Assembly: GCA_015501595.1 (NCBI GenBank)
Contig: JADNRX010000319.1
Location: 1-62,094 of the forward strand
Direction: 5' to 3'
Origin: Hymenopellis radicata
Lineage: Eukaryota; Basidiomycota; Agaricomycetes; Agaricales; Physalacriaceae
Length of the DNA: 62,094 nt
The translations under genes were made by a program, and so were the position numbers. Every line of letters begins with the position of its first letter. The first letter of the stretch is position 1. The notes beneath the pieces were generated by a model. The model was not told the origin of the DNA and made no database searches. It saw only the letters and a program-made list of their open reading frames with translations. Below are positions 9,792 to 20,665 of this stretch, one piece after another.

Positions 9792-10631
9792 CTTGTTCAG
9801 AAGATGATAGCCGCTGACGGAGGATTGATTATAGGCTCCATTTGCGATTGCGGAGGCAAAAGTTGTTCCAGCAATGTGTATCGCGCCACTTGGCCCATCG
9901 CGCTGTTCGAGACGATCTGCCGCCAAGCCAAGAAGTACATCAACAATGCTTGCATAGAGGTGATTATCACCGAGGACTTCGGCAACGAACTCAAAATGCA
10001 CATCGTCGATGAGCGTCTTTGCAGGACCATGCCAGCCGATAACTGATGATGCGCAGGCCATAGCCCGCGAACGAAGCACTTCCTCTTCCGCATCCGGTGA
10101 TCCATCGTGGAGCCATACGAAAGCGTTGCTCCAGATGGCCGCACTTTTACAGGCGTGCCAGAATGAACGCATCATAGTCAAATACCACAGCGGAAGATAC
10201 TGTGTCTGCGAGGTACGTGAATCACGAATTGATGTAGCACCGTCTAACCATGCCTGACCAAGCGCGTTTTCTAGTCGTAAAATGGTTGCAAATGGGGGGA
10301 TTTCGATGGTGGTAATATTGCTGGGTGTTGGGAGAATGTCGGTGGCATCTGACTAAAGTCAAGAGCCTCGGGAACGCAGAGCTCCGAGTTGACCGAGCTG
10401 CGTTCCATGGCGGGAGTCGATTCATTGATGCAAAGTTCAAGTAGAACTGTGCTGGGAATGGGCATCGGGTGGGAGGAGGTCTTGATACGTGGACGGGATG
10501 ACTTGTACCCGCGCAAGCTCGAGATTTACGTAGCGCGGGACATCGTGATAGGATCGCCCGCGAGAAATCCATTCATCTGGATTCCATCGTGGATTGGCTG
10601 CCTGGAGCTCTTCGTTGTTGAAGATGTCCAT

Positions 10632-11020
10632 GGCTTCGAGAGTCCCGGTAGTTGGTAGTAGTCCGAGTCGTAGTCGTCAATTGTGGGTGCAGCAGTCAAT
10701 GTCATCGACCTTTTATATGAAGCAAAATTGTGGACTGTCCATTGTTCTTGAATTTGACTGTTGCCTACAGGAGCCTACAATGAACAATGAACTTAGTACA
10801 CTAAATAGGTAATGCGAGGGTCGGAGTTGAGGAGTGGATCGATCACTTGTCCGCATTTTCATCTGACCTATCACTTTGGCCACCCCATTGTCCGCATTTC
10901 TTGTCCAACCTTCACCGCAAAATCTCAAATTTGTCCGCATTTCGTTCTAACCTTGGTCAGATTTTCCAAAAAAATGTCCGCATTTTTTGTAACGACCTTG
11001 TCGCAGCATAAACACGGGTC
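10632..11020. other. Intergenic, with four spaced TGTCCGCATTT copies
   Basis: No gene seen. Would hold the promoter of the leftward Ulp1-like gene. TGTCCGCATTT occurs from about 10849, 10890, 10933 and 10975, spaced 41-43 bp, each followed by a (T)CTRACC-like segment. Confidence 0.55.
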
Positions 11021-11246
11021 CTACCCAAAATCGACGAATTGTCACATGAGTCACACGTTCTGGAGCATTTCGACGAATTCGGAAGGTGAAAATGGCCCAA
11101 AATGTGTAAAATTTTGCTGAAAATCGACGAAAAATGACGAATTTTTTTTCCGCGGTCACGGCACCTTCGGCGCCGCGACGAATTCAGATTTCGTCGCACC
11201 GGTCACACGTCACAAGGTGCGATGAATTGAATGAAATTCCACAGTA
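11021..11246. mobile_element. TA-flanked MITE E, copy 3 (5'-truncated)
   Basis: Right half matches the E family: CACCGGTCACACGTCACAAGG, then GATGAATTGAATGAAATTCC and ACAGTA at 11246. The left terminus is missing; the boundary at 11021 is approximate. It abuts the truncated intron 2 of HeLo-like copy 1. Confidence 0.6.
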
Positions 11247-11379
11247 GTCTGATTTGTAGAGGGTCGACTATTTCTTGAACCTTCAGGCCTTGCTCATTCC
11301 CATCATGTCCAGCAAAGGAGCTGTGACCAATACCTACTGGTGGGAACCCCTTCACCTCTGCATTCCCAGTCAAGGAATG

Positions 11380-11764
11380 TACTGTAGTATTTCGACCATA
11401 GGTTCACAAGGTGTGACCTGTGACCTCATGAACATGTTAAATAGCATGTTCATGCTGGCCAAAAGTGTGTGACCTAAAAAAATTATGTTCATTGAGATTG
11501 TTAACTTTCTGCTTTTTTAGCTTAATTTTACCTATAAAGTAGATGCAAACAGCAGAAATAGACAATTTTCATCATAAATAGAGTAAAATGGAAGAAAAAA
11601 CTACTAAAATTGGGCCGAAGAAGCAAAATTTAGATCAAGTCAGATTTGTGACCGATTTTAGACATGTTCACAGGGCCCTGTGACCTAGTGACCAACTACA
11701 ATTAGGTTCGCATCATGAGGCCTCGTGACCTGTGACGCGAACCTATGGTAGTAATACTACAGTA
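11380..11764 (+). mobile_element. TA-flanked MITE D, copy 2 (385 bp)
   Basis: Ends TACTGTAGTATTTCGACC and GGTAGTAATACTACAGTA; inverted relative to 9407-9791. Inserted at a TA in exon 3 of HeLo-like copy 1. Confidence 0.88.
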
Positions 11765-12170
11765 CCACATCTCCTTGACCTCCAGTTTGTTTGAGAGAAG
11801 GATCTTGCTTGATTTTTCTCTGGACAGACCTTCGAAGGATCTTGCAGAAGTCATGCGGATTACCCTCCCGCACTTCCGGGAGATGAATGCTCGCATCGAT
11901 GCACTGTCTAAGCTTCGGAATGTGGGCTACTCCTCCTGTTCCTCTGATTCAGCATCAATTTTCGGACCAACAAACATGGCAAACCTCGTCGCATGCCTCG
12001 ACATCGCGGAGAGTGTCGCAAAACTGGTTCCGCTGTTTGGAGCCGTGCTCGAGGGTGCGTGCGGAATCCTGCAGAAGACTATCAATGCTGCAGAGGCAAG
12101 TAACCTTCCGAAGTATATGCCGAGTCACCACTAATTCTGCTCGCCATAGGTTGCGCGCGCAGCCCGTGAC

Positions 12171-12837
12171 ACATCAGGGGAACCAAATTTCCCCGGCTGA
12201 GGAAATAGCTGAGGAAATCGTTCGAGGAAATCCAATTTCCTCAGTACGTTCCCGGGCCGAGGAAACCTGATTTCCTCGAATGGGGAAAGTTCTGAGGAAA
12301 TCAAATTTCCTCGGCCGTTTCCTCAGCTGAGGTAAGCGGATTTCCTCAGTTGCTTTCGTAAGTGGCTTCCTCGGTGATTTCCTCAGCGGAGGAAGTTGGA
12401 TTTCCTGAGCTGAGGAAATCACTGAGGAACTTAGATTTCCTCGTTGAGTTCCTCACACATTTCCTCTGTATCAAGTCCTTAAACAGAATAAATTACACAA
12501 TAAAATATGATATTTAAACTCTTATGTACTGAGGAACTTATAGTTCCTCAACGGAGGAAATCACTGAGGAAATCTAAGTTCCTCAGTGATTTCCTCAGCT
12601 CAGGAAATCCAACTTCCTCCGCTGAGGAAATCACCGAGGAAGCCACTTACGAAAGCAACTGAGGAAATCCGCTTACCTCAGCTGAGGAAACGGCCGAGGA
12701 AATTTGATTTCCTCAGAACTTTCCCCATTCGAGGAAATCAGGTTTCCTCGGCCCGGGAACGTACTGAGGAAATTGGATTTCCTCGAACGATTTCCTCAGC
12801 TATTTCCTCAGCCGGGGAAATTTGGTTCCCCTGATGT
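12171..12837. mobile_element. Foldback element built of TGAGGAAAT repeats (667 bp)
   Basis: Two 272-bp arms (12171-12442 and 12566-12837) that I read as identical inverted copies, with a 123-bp loop. TSD GTGAC at 12166-12170 and 12838-12842. Ends ACATCAGGGG/CCCCTGATGT. The arms are almost wholly made of GAGGAAAT/ATTTCCTC units in both orientations. Removal restores exon 4 of copy 1. It has no credible gene. Confidence 0.88.
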
Positions 12838-13444
12838 GTGACGAGTGCAAGGCTCTCGCCAAACATACAGCATGTATAACACTTGCCATCATCAACGAGA
12901 TTGGTTCAAGTTCCACTGAACCTGCTATTCCCACTGCGAATATCTTTGACCTATGCGTGTAAGTCCCCGTTACTAGACTCAACTGGTATTCTGATGTTAG
13001 TTGTAGAACCATCGGCGACGTTGAACGAAGAATTACCAGGCTATCGACACTCGGGCGCCTCAAATATTTGATGGCACGCGGGAAAATCAATGCCGAAGTC
13101 AAAGACCTACGTGTGCGAGTCGACAACGCGCGAATCGCGTTCAAGGTGAGCATCTTAGTTGCTGGGCTAGTCTTCCCTAACCCCCGGGAAGATCAGAAAC
13201 GACATTTCCACATCAGGGTTACTGTACGACCTCCGCAGGATGCAGACGCGTCTCGAATCGCGTGTCGATGAGCTCTGCGAGGGCCAAAAGGCGACACACC
13301 ACATGTTGCGTACGCTTTTAGTGAAGGTCGGTACCGAAATCTCCCGTTAGCTTGATACTCACCGTCTTGATGTAGGTTGAAGGACGTAGAATCGGTTCGG
13401 ACGCGTATGTCGAGGAGGAGGAAGAGTCGGAGGGGCGGATGTGA

Positions 13445-16226
13445 AGGCTCCCGTATGTTCGTAGACTAATCGCTCTTGATGGGATGCAACGGGCATCGTA
13501 GGTTTATGTGGTAATAGTTTGAGCAGGGAATACGACATTGATATTTATCTGTGGGAGAAGATACATCAGGGCAGTTGTTGCTGGAGTAGAACAGCAATTA
13601 TGGGGGAGTAACAAAGGTGCCATCCGTTGACGACCATCGTCAGCGTCAGTGTCGAAACCCAAGTCGAAGTGTGGCGTCGATTAGGGTAACGATGGCGATA
13701 TCCCAGCAGCAAGGGCTCGTGGGACGAACACAGCGCCGCAAACACTACTGTTCAGTTCGTTAAACGCAATCACATGGCGCTGGCGTAACGAAGCAGCGTG
13801 GAAATTCAACCAGAACGAACACACCTAGCGAAGTCCGCCGTGTGAGCGTCCCAATCCGTCCGTAAACGAGGCTCCAAGATCCAGATCCCCATCGGCCAAA
13901 TTCACCCAAGATGCGATGGTGGAACTGCCAATGAAAACAGGTCAGCATTGAGCGTGAAATTTAAAGCGTAAATTCGAACCTTTTTGCTAGAAGAAATGCC
14001 GAGCCGGCGAGGCTGCCACGCTATTAGTCGTCGCAAATCGGGGTGTGCCCCAGACAAGGTGTTGTTCGGCCAGTCGTTTGAACATGGGAGGCGGCAGCGA
14101 AGCCGCCTCGACTACTGGAATGCGGTGAGCAGAAGAAGGTGCCGAATATGAAGGATAAAACACGGCTTTTGATGGATGAATAGATCTGATCTAAGGACAA
14201 CATCTCAGAGTTGAAAGTTCAAACATCAAAATGAGGCAATTCAATAAGCACCTTTTCACCTGGACGAAAAGCCGGTCCGGAGAGGACAGCTACGCCTTTT
14301 CTACGTCTAAGACTCGGTGTCCATCACGACGACGAGGATTTCCTGAGTGCAGAAGGCCCGGGGTGGCGGTAGCAAGGCAACCGCGGTCCATCCGTAAATA
14401 CTACATCGAATTAGGCTACGGTTCAACAGCGCCGAGGGAAGCGAAACACACAAGGTCGCGAATTTATTGGCAGCCAATCTAGTATCGAATGAATCTAAAA
14501 TCACGCAAAAAAATTAAAGTCGAGAAAACATGCGCCATTTACGCAGAATCCAAGCATGGCCCGGCGCGCTGCTGTACGGCTCCGTTCGTCGCGTTGAACC
14601 AAGGTCGTTTATCGAGACAATTGTCGTTCAGAGAGGCGTCGACGCGTCGTGCAGGAAATGAATACACCGGAGAACGTGATGGTAAAAGGCAAACCATCAA
14701 ACTGCCGGATTTGATTGACCAGTGATCGAAGACTTCTTCCTCCCGCCATCATGTCGCGTCGAGGCGTATCCTCAATTCGCAACCTTTAGGCGTCGGCTCT
14801 TTTCAATATTCGATGGGATCTGTTGGTCCTCGTGTGTTCGTCCTTCTGGGATGATACCGAATGCGACAACACACCGTGGACTCGGAACACCTTCGTCAAC
14901 CCTCCCTCTCTGAAATCTGAAACCTGTTCTTAAGAATTGAACGGCTCTCACTCCTAAGCACGTCTTCACTTGGCGGATATCTGGTGACGACGCCCCCTAC
15001 TTGCAGAACGAATCAGATTTGAAAGTGGTGCTGGTGTTGACCACGCACCTTTATATCATCTGTACCTTGGCATCTTCTACGCGCTTGATATTCGGACGCG
15101 GAATCAAGACGAATTGCGCGGGTAATACTCTCTGGACTGTCAGAATTGTAGAGAGCACCTTGTCTCGACTTTTCCGGCTCTCGGCAAACCGAACGCTTTT
15201 TGTGTCTTTCTCCTTGTAGGGTATCTACTGGCGACTTCCGGTGGTTGTAGGAATAGTCAGCCGAAAGCGTTCAACGCGCAACTTCTTACTTTAGAACCCG
15301 GCGTGGTGCGAACTTCAACGCGGTCGAGCTGATTTGAACTTAGACATCTTACTGAAGAATTTACTAATGGTGAGTATGAAGTTGTTCGTTTTGGCGCGCA
15401 GAATCGCTAACGCCCTTCTAGTACGCAGAGTGCGCTGAGACGTCGAACCTTCGGCGTGGAACGTAGCGAGGGAAAGTGACGGTGAGTGAGAAACCGGGAA
15501 GAATGCAAAGGCGAAACTGACGCTTGTACAGAGAGGTCTCGGTTGAATTCTCCCGTGTGTAATAGCTGTCTGCGCGCGCAATCGTCGCCTTGACTTCTTT
15601 TTCAGGTCCCGTCCTGAAATCGTTTCGTGGCGCACTCGATGGAATGGATTGTGAAGTATAAGGATCGTCTCGGGAACTTCGCCTTGGCCTTCTTGAAGCA
15701 ATCTACGAGTGAGAGTTCAATGTTTAGTCGGTGTATATGGACCGTAAGTACTAGTAAGTGTCCGAGTCGAACTACATCACGGGAGCGTTCATTCATTTAG
15801 GACAGGACTTTCGCCATATAGGATAGTTTGATGCGACGGAACGCCCATGAGTCACTTGCTCGATGTTTTGGGGCCCAGATGTCCCCTTCATCTATCGGCC
15901 TTTAACCACGAAAGGTACTATAAAGAGCAGTGAGAGTTCGTCTGTCTTGCACCGTTATTTCCGTCATACCATCACACCGTCAGGTCAGTCCTCTATCAAG
16001 CCTCTCGTCCGGTACTACGGTGATGACGACCATGTTCTGGACTGTGTGGCTTCGGTCTGAGCGTGCTGGGATGAATATCGCGACCGCAGCACATTGGTAC
16101 CGGCGACGTATGTACTGTACACCAGGCCACATACCTCAGAAGTAGGACTTGTAACGTCCGTACTCTTTTGCCTAATCTATTAGACCTTCGGGACAAGAAG
16201 GTATATAACAACAACGTTCAGCTTGC
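13445..16226. other. Decayed spacer, related to 24128-26624 and 28511-30560
   Basis: No gene found. Short blocks recur in the same order after copies 1, 2 and 3, for example GAAGTGTGGCGT, AGGTGTTGTTC followed by GAAGCCGCCT, and CATCATGTCGCG or close variants. This points to duplication of gene plus 3' flank as one unit, followed by heavy divergence. Confidence 0.5.
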
Positions 16227-16235
16227 AATGAAAAC
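16227..16235. repeat. 9-bp target duplication AATGAAAAC (left, MULE)
   Basis: Exact match to 20193-20201. Nine bp is the usual Mutator-like length. Confidence 0.93.
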
Positions 16236-16556
16236 AGTAAACGCAATTGACCCAACACCCTTCCGAGCACGTGATCTGACACGTGCGCCGGCACTTGCCG
16301 CCGGTGCAGCCATTTCGCCCAAGTCCATCGACGTCGCGCTCACCGTCGACGGCGATGCCCGACCGCAACACAGACAATTTATTTCGGTAGATATACATGC
16401 AAATACTCTATTTATGCTGAAATAGACAGTAGTCAGTAGGGTGAAATGTACTTAGATTATCCATTTACTGTCAACACTGCTATTTCCTAATTCGGTCCTT
16501 ACCTTCTTTCCTTGTCCATCACACGCGCTCAACAACTCGGTGCCATCATACTCCAA

Positions 16557-19500
16557 ATGGCAGTCCATACCCGAAAATGCAGCTCCTGTGGTCATGCAAA
16601 AGAGATCACGATGGACAACTTTAAACCTGTATTCGGCCGAACGGGGGTAGAATTTGGTGCTACTTGTCGTGTCTGCCTCCAGAAGCGGGCGGCAAAGGCT
16701 TCGAATAAAGGCGAAAAACGCGTTCAGGATGAGAACCAAGGCCCACAGGACTCGGGTGATCGGCCTAAGGCATCTCGAAAACAGAAAACTGATCAGGACG
16801 ACGCGTCTGACTTCGTGGGACGTGCACCTCAGGCACTGGACGCGTTTCTTGATGCTATAGCGCGTCCCGATGACAAGCCGGTATTCTCACCTGTCGTGAC
16901 TGGACCCTTTGCTTCTGCAGATGGCAAGGATCAAGCTGATGCCTTGGCTAAGCAGATCTCTGAGGCCACCGGTTATCGATTCACGTATGTTTTGACCTGA
17001 TTAGGCTTGCTCTTAATGTCTATGCTTATGGACTTCTGATTTACAGATATCATTCGCGTCATGATCATAAAAACACGGATGTTACACGCTTCTCATACAA
17101 TTGCGCGCAACTGTGTACTCGTCAACACGCTCCGAAGAAGCATGCGCCGACGGGCAAGCATCATGACAAGGACCACATGGACTCCTTTGACTGCCATGGC
17201 TGGGTCACAATGTGGCTCTGTGCAGGATCTCAGGTTGTGTTTGTGCGCTATAATCACGCGTTGGATCATGTTCCCTACTTCTGTATTGATGTCCCGGAGG
17301 ATGTGCGCACATATGTGAAGAACAATCCACGCCTTCGGCCTAATCAGGTGAGTCTGAAGCGAAATTATTGTTCATGAAATTGATCTATTTTCAGCTATGG
17401 ACGGAAATTCTCAAGGATTATGCAAAGCCGCAATTCTCATACCGGTCGATTTACTACTTGTGGGCCAGGCAACATCAAAGCGAATGGAAGCGTGATGAAG
17501 ATGAGCTGAAATCGACTCGTATTCTCATTGATGAGTACAGTCGTGAAGCACCAGGACAACCTTATCATATTCAGAACGTTCCAATGCCCGAAAACGCCGA
17601 CGATGGCTTTACTGCTGTTGCGTTCGTAACACCAAATGTTATTCGGAAGTGGGGCGGGAAAGTCTGCGAGATTGCCATGGACTCTGCATGTAAGTTACTT
17701 GAGTATGTTTAACTATAATAGCTGCTAATGCGAAGTCAGGGAATACAAACGGCGCTCGATACGAGCTGTATGCCATTCTTGGCGAAGTGTATGGATCAGA
17801 GATCTGGATGCCCGTTGGGTTATCTTCTGATCCAGTCAAATAATGGAGAAGCAGGAGAGAAGGAGAAGTATCTGCGAGCCCTCCTCGAGCACTTCAATAA
17901 GACTTGGGAGTTTCGACCAATTCAGTCTCTCACGGACAAGGACATCGTCGAGATCAATGCTTTCATTGCAGCACTTCCGGCCAAGCACCAACTCTGCTTC
18001 TGGCACTGCCTTCGCGCCATCAAGGTTCGGCTAGCAACAACTGGTCGACATCCTGCCCATTACAACGCCGAAGAGGCATTTCGCGAGTTCGATTGGATTG
18101 ATCGGTCCTTTGTCCCCATCAATCAAGTCCCCGATCCTGCTTCGGTAAGTATCATTTCTTCATTTCAAGTATCTATCATTGAACATATTCCTAGATTGAT
18201 CTGTCAGTTGCTCAGCAAGCCCTCCCCTCCATCACATTTCGCATCGGCGGAAAGATTGTGAGCAAGGCACCGGAGCCGCTGAAACTTCGTATTCCCATCA
18301 TTCAACCCACTCCCGCTGCATCATCATCGACCTCCGAAGCTACATCTGAAACTGGAGGTCAGAACCAACAGCTCGAGAATTTTATTGACGGCATTGCTGA
18401 CCTCGAGAATCCCGATGACTGGGATCAGGAAGATGGCCCGGATTGGCTATTTGAGCCTGGCGAGAGCGTGTTTGCAAACGCCAAAGGATACTGCTTCTGC
18501 CCGCCTCCTCATCGCTCTCGCCTTCTGCATATATTTGCAAAGCACTTCTGTGAGCACCCCGCTCTTCCAGGTCGAGATGGCGAGTTCCGCACAGCACTCC
18601 AGATACGAAATGATGCTGTACACGAGATGTATCAATTCTGTCATCAGCGCGGGCTCAGAGAAGTATGGGGATATATGTGGACATCGTGGTACTCACCTGA
18701 GAAGTGGAAGCTATGGGCTCGCTCGACGACTCCGTATCTCTGCCGCCTTCGTACCACGATGACAGTCGAGAACTTCTGGCGCCATCTCAAGCACGGTCCA
18801 CTGCAGCACTTACACAATCCGCGACTCGATCAGCTTGTCTGGGTTCTTATCACAGATATCGGCCCGCGCGTTGAAGCGAAGATGGAGCGATGGGATGATG
18901 ACTTTCGAGCTGGACGCTCTCGTGAGCTGACACCGCTTCAGAAAGCGTTCAAGGCCGAGTGGAAGAAGCTGGCAGAGGCGAAGATCAATGGATCCTACGA
19001 GACGAACGTTGAGCAGTGGACCTGTTCTTGTGGACGACAGAAATACAGTCCTTACCTGCTTTGCAAGCATCTGGTACAGGCTGTCGAAGTTCCAGGTCCG
19101 CGGTTTTTTCAGGAAGTCGTTCGTCGCCGAGTTGCGCCATTTTATCGCCATCCGTTACTCATTGCAAAGGGCGAAGCACCGTTTCCGGACCTGGACGAGT
19201 CTCAGAAGTCTATCAGAAATGGTGACGATCGTCCGATTCCTGGAACAGCAATGGCAGCATCACTTATGAGTGGCTATGGAAAGCGCAAACATTCCGAACT
19301 CGATGGGCCGCATGACGAGCAGCATCGACAAGTGGCTAGACCAGTACAAGGTACAGCTGATGAACCAATCGTTATCTCTGGGAGCTCGTCTCCGATACAT
19401 ATGAGCGATGCTGAAGATGATGAAGTAAGTGATTCTGATTTTCAGACTGTTAACATGTAATACTCACCGTATTTAGTATGAAGCAGCGCAGGAAAGGGTC

Positions 19501-19875
19501 AGGAAACGAGCCGAAGAGCTGGAGCTAGCAGCGAAGATTATGCGAGAGCAGTGTGACCTTAATTCCAAGATCTGGGTCAAGAGTATCGATAGAGAGAAGC
19601 GGGGCAACGACATCAGCCTGATGTTGAAAGATATCCGTGCCTTTGCACCAAGTACGGGAGCAGCAGGACCATCAAAGAGGAGAAAGACATGGGCTACACC
19701 AGGAGACAAGGAGTCACAGAGGTTCACAGCCAATACGATGGGATACCAAGCACCGCTTCCAAAGGCGGACCGGACGCTACACGGTGATCTTGAGATGCAG
19801 GAACGATCGGAGGAGGGTGACAGCAGGAGCGGAGGCGGCGGGACATCAATCATAGAAGCGATTGAGATTGATTAA
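16557..19875 (+). pseudogene. MULE transposase with SWIM finger, one frame change
   Basis: Six exons by splice sites: 16557-16984, 17047-17347, 17395-17689, 17740-18144, 18195-19424, 19477-19875. Start chosen at MAVHTRKCSSCG, just before an N-terminal C-x2-C...C-x2-C zinc pair; an in-frame ATG lies at 16512. First catalytic Asp in EIAMDSA; the MULE C-x2-H motif in CFWHC; catalytic Glu in TVENFW; SWIM finger CSCGRQKYSPYLLCKHL. The C-terminus is basic and coiled-coil-like. Exons sum to 3058 nt, one too many. The frame breaks at GGG 17817-17819 between IWMPV and LLIQSNN, an apparent one-base insertion. If that is an assembly error the element could be autonomous. Confidence 0.85.
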
Positions 19876-19962
19876 ACGATGTCCATTGTGACACTGCTCG
19901 CGGCTCGATTGCAAAAGAAGGCAAAGTCCGAATTAGGAAATACATAGCTGTGTCGGACAGTG

Positions 19963-20192
19963 AATGGATAATCTAAGTACATTTCACCCTACTGACTACT
20001 GTCTATTTCAGCATAAATAGAGTATTTGCATGTATATCTACCGAAATAAATTGTCTGTGTTGCGGTCGGGCATCGCCGTCGACGGTGAGCGCGACGTCGA
20101 TGGACTTGGGCGAAATGGCTGCACCGGCGGCAAGTGCCGGCGCACGTGTCAGATCACGTGCTCGGAAGGGTGTTGGGTCAATTGCGTTTACT
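19963..20192 (-). repeat. MULE right terminal inverted repeat
   Basis: Reverse complement of 16236-16465 over 230 bp. Confidence 0.92.
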
Positions 20193-20201
20193 AATGAAAA
20201 C
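20193..20201. repeat. 9-bp target duplication AATGAAAAC (right, MULE)
   Basis: Matches 16227-16235. Confidence 0.93.
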
Positions 20202-20665
20202 CACTGCCAGTGCCCAGTGCCCATACGTACTAAACTCCACGTGCAATTCCAAAGAGGAAATAATCCCCCACGCTCCTTTCCTCCTTGCTTCCTCCATCAT
20301 TCCAGTCATCTCTTTGCTTCCTCGTTCACGCGACAGACTCGACGGAGACCAGCAGAGAATTGCTATGACTATGAGGTGCGGTGCATCGTTTCCTGACTCG
20401 ACTGCCACTGACACCAAGCGTATAGGACGATTCTCGCGTCATCCAATCCCACAAGCTCAACGACACTTTCACCCCGCTTGAATCCACACCCAACGTGTTC
20501 CTCCAACCGTCGTACGAGTCCGTCGAGACTAGAAGCAGCAGCAGAGCCTCCAGCGCCTGGTGACGTGTTGTATGCCTGCATCACAGCCAGATCCAAGATC
20601 AGACCAACGCCAGCCACTCTAGGAACACCAGCCTGCGTTGGTCCCAGCGAGACGACGAACAGCCA

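Larger units (their letters stand above)
8839..10631 (-). pseudogene. Ulp1-like C48 cysteine protease, N-terminal part of the gene continuing at 2504-1
   Basis: Reading leftward from ATG at 10631. The C48 core is present: His at 9186-9188 (SHFAAC), Asp at 9135-9137 (QFGDPLG) and the oxyanion Gln with catalytic Cys at 9006-9008 (QTNGFNC). These would make a SUMO/ubiquitin-like isopeptidase. The region 10355-9794 (IEIPPF to NKY) is open. The join between the first exon (about 10631-10510) and 10355 is unclear. Two TA-flanked elements interrupt it (9200-9352 and 9407-9791); the frame is open across both when each is removed with one TA. An intron with donor at 8885 and acceptor at 2498 (59 nt without the copia element) would join it to the downstream half. 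Ulp1 domains fused to transposon proteins are known in several DNA transposon groups, so this may itself be a transposon gene. Confidence 0.65.
11287..13444 (+). pseudogene. HeLo/MLKL-N-like family gene, copy 1 (5'-truncated, two insertions)
   Basis: Exons 3-7 of the family: 11287-12095, 12150-12958, 13001-13145, 13192-13326 and 13376-13444. Exons 1-2 are absent. Exon 3 carries a MITE (11380-11764): 809 minus 383 gives 426 nt, the exact exon length of the other three copies. Exon 4 carries a 667-bp foldback element with a 5-bp duplication: 809 minus 672 gives 137 nt, again exact. The exon 3/4 intron has a GC donor (GAG|GCAAGT), as in the paralogs. The last exon is longer and ends in an acidic EEEEESE tail. 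As it stands the reading frame is broken. Confidence 0.7.
16236..20192 (+). mobile_element. Mutator-like element (MULE), 3957 bp
   Basis: Terminal inverted repeats 16236-16465 and 19963-20192 look identical over 230 bp and begin AGTAAACGCAATTGACCC. A perfect 9-bp target duplication flanks it. Inside is one multi-exon transposase gene with a SWIM zinc finger. High end-to-end identity implies a recent arrival. It sits in the spacer between HeLo-like copies 1 and 2. Confidence 0.95.

Noticed and set aside
12174..12834. Two identical 82-aa proteins on opposite strands
   Set aside because: They are simply the two arms of the foldback element read in mirror image; the sequence is an octamer repeat.
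16168..20224. Matching small ORFs at both ends of the MULE
   Set aside because: They arise from the 230-bp terminal inverted repeats, not from genes.
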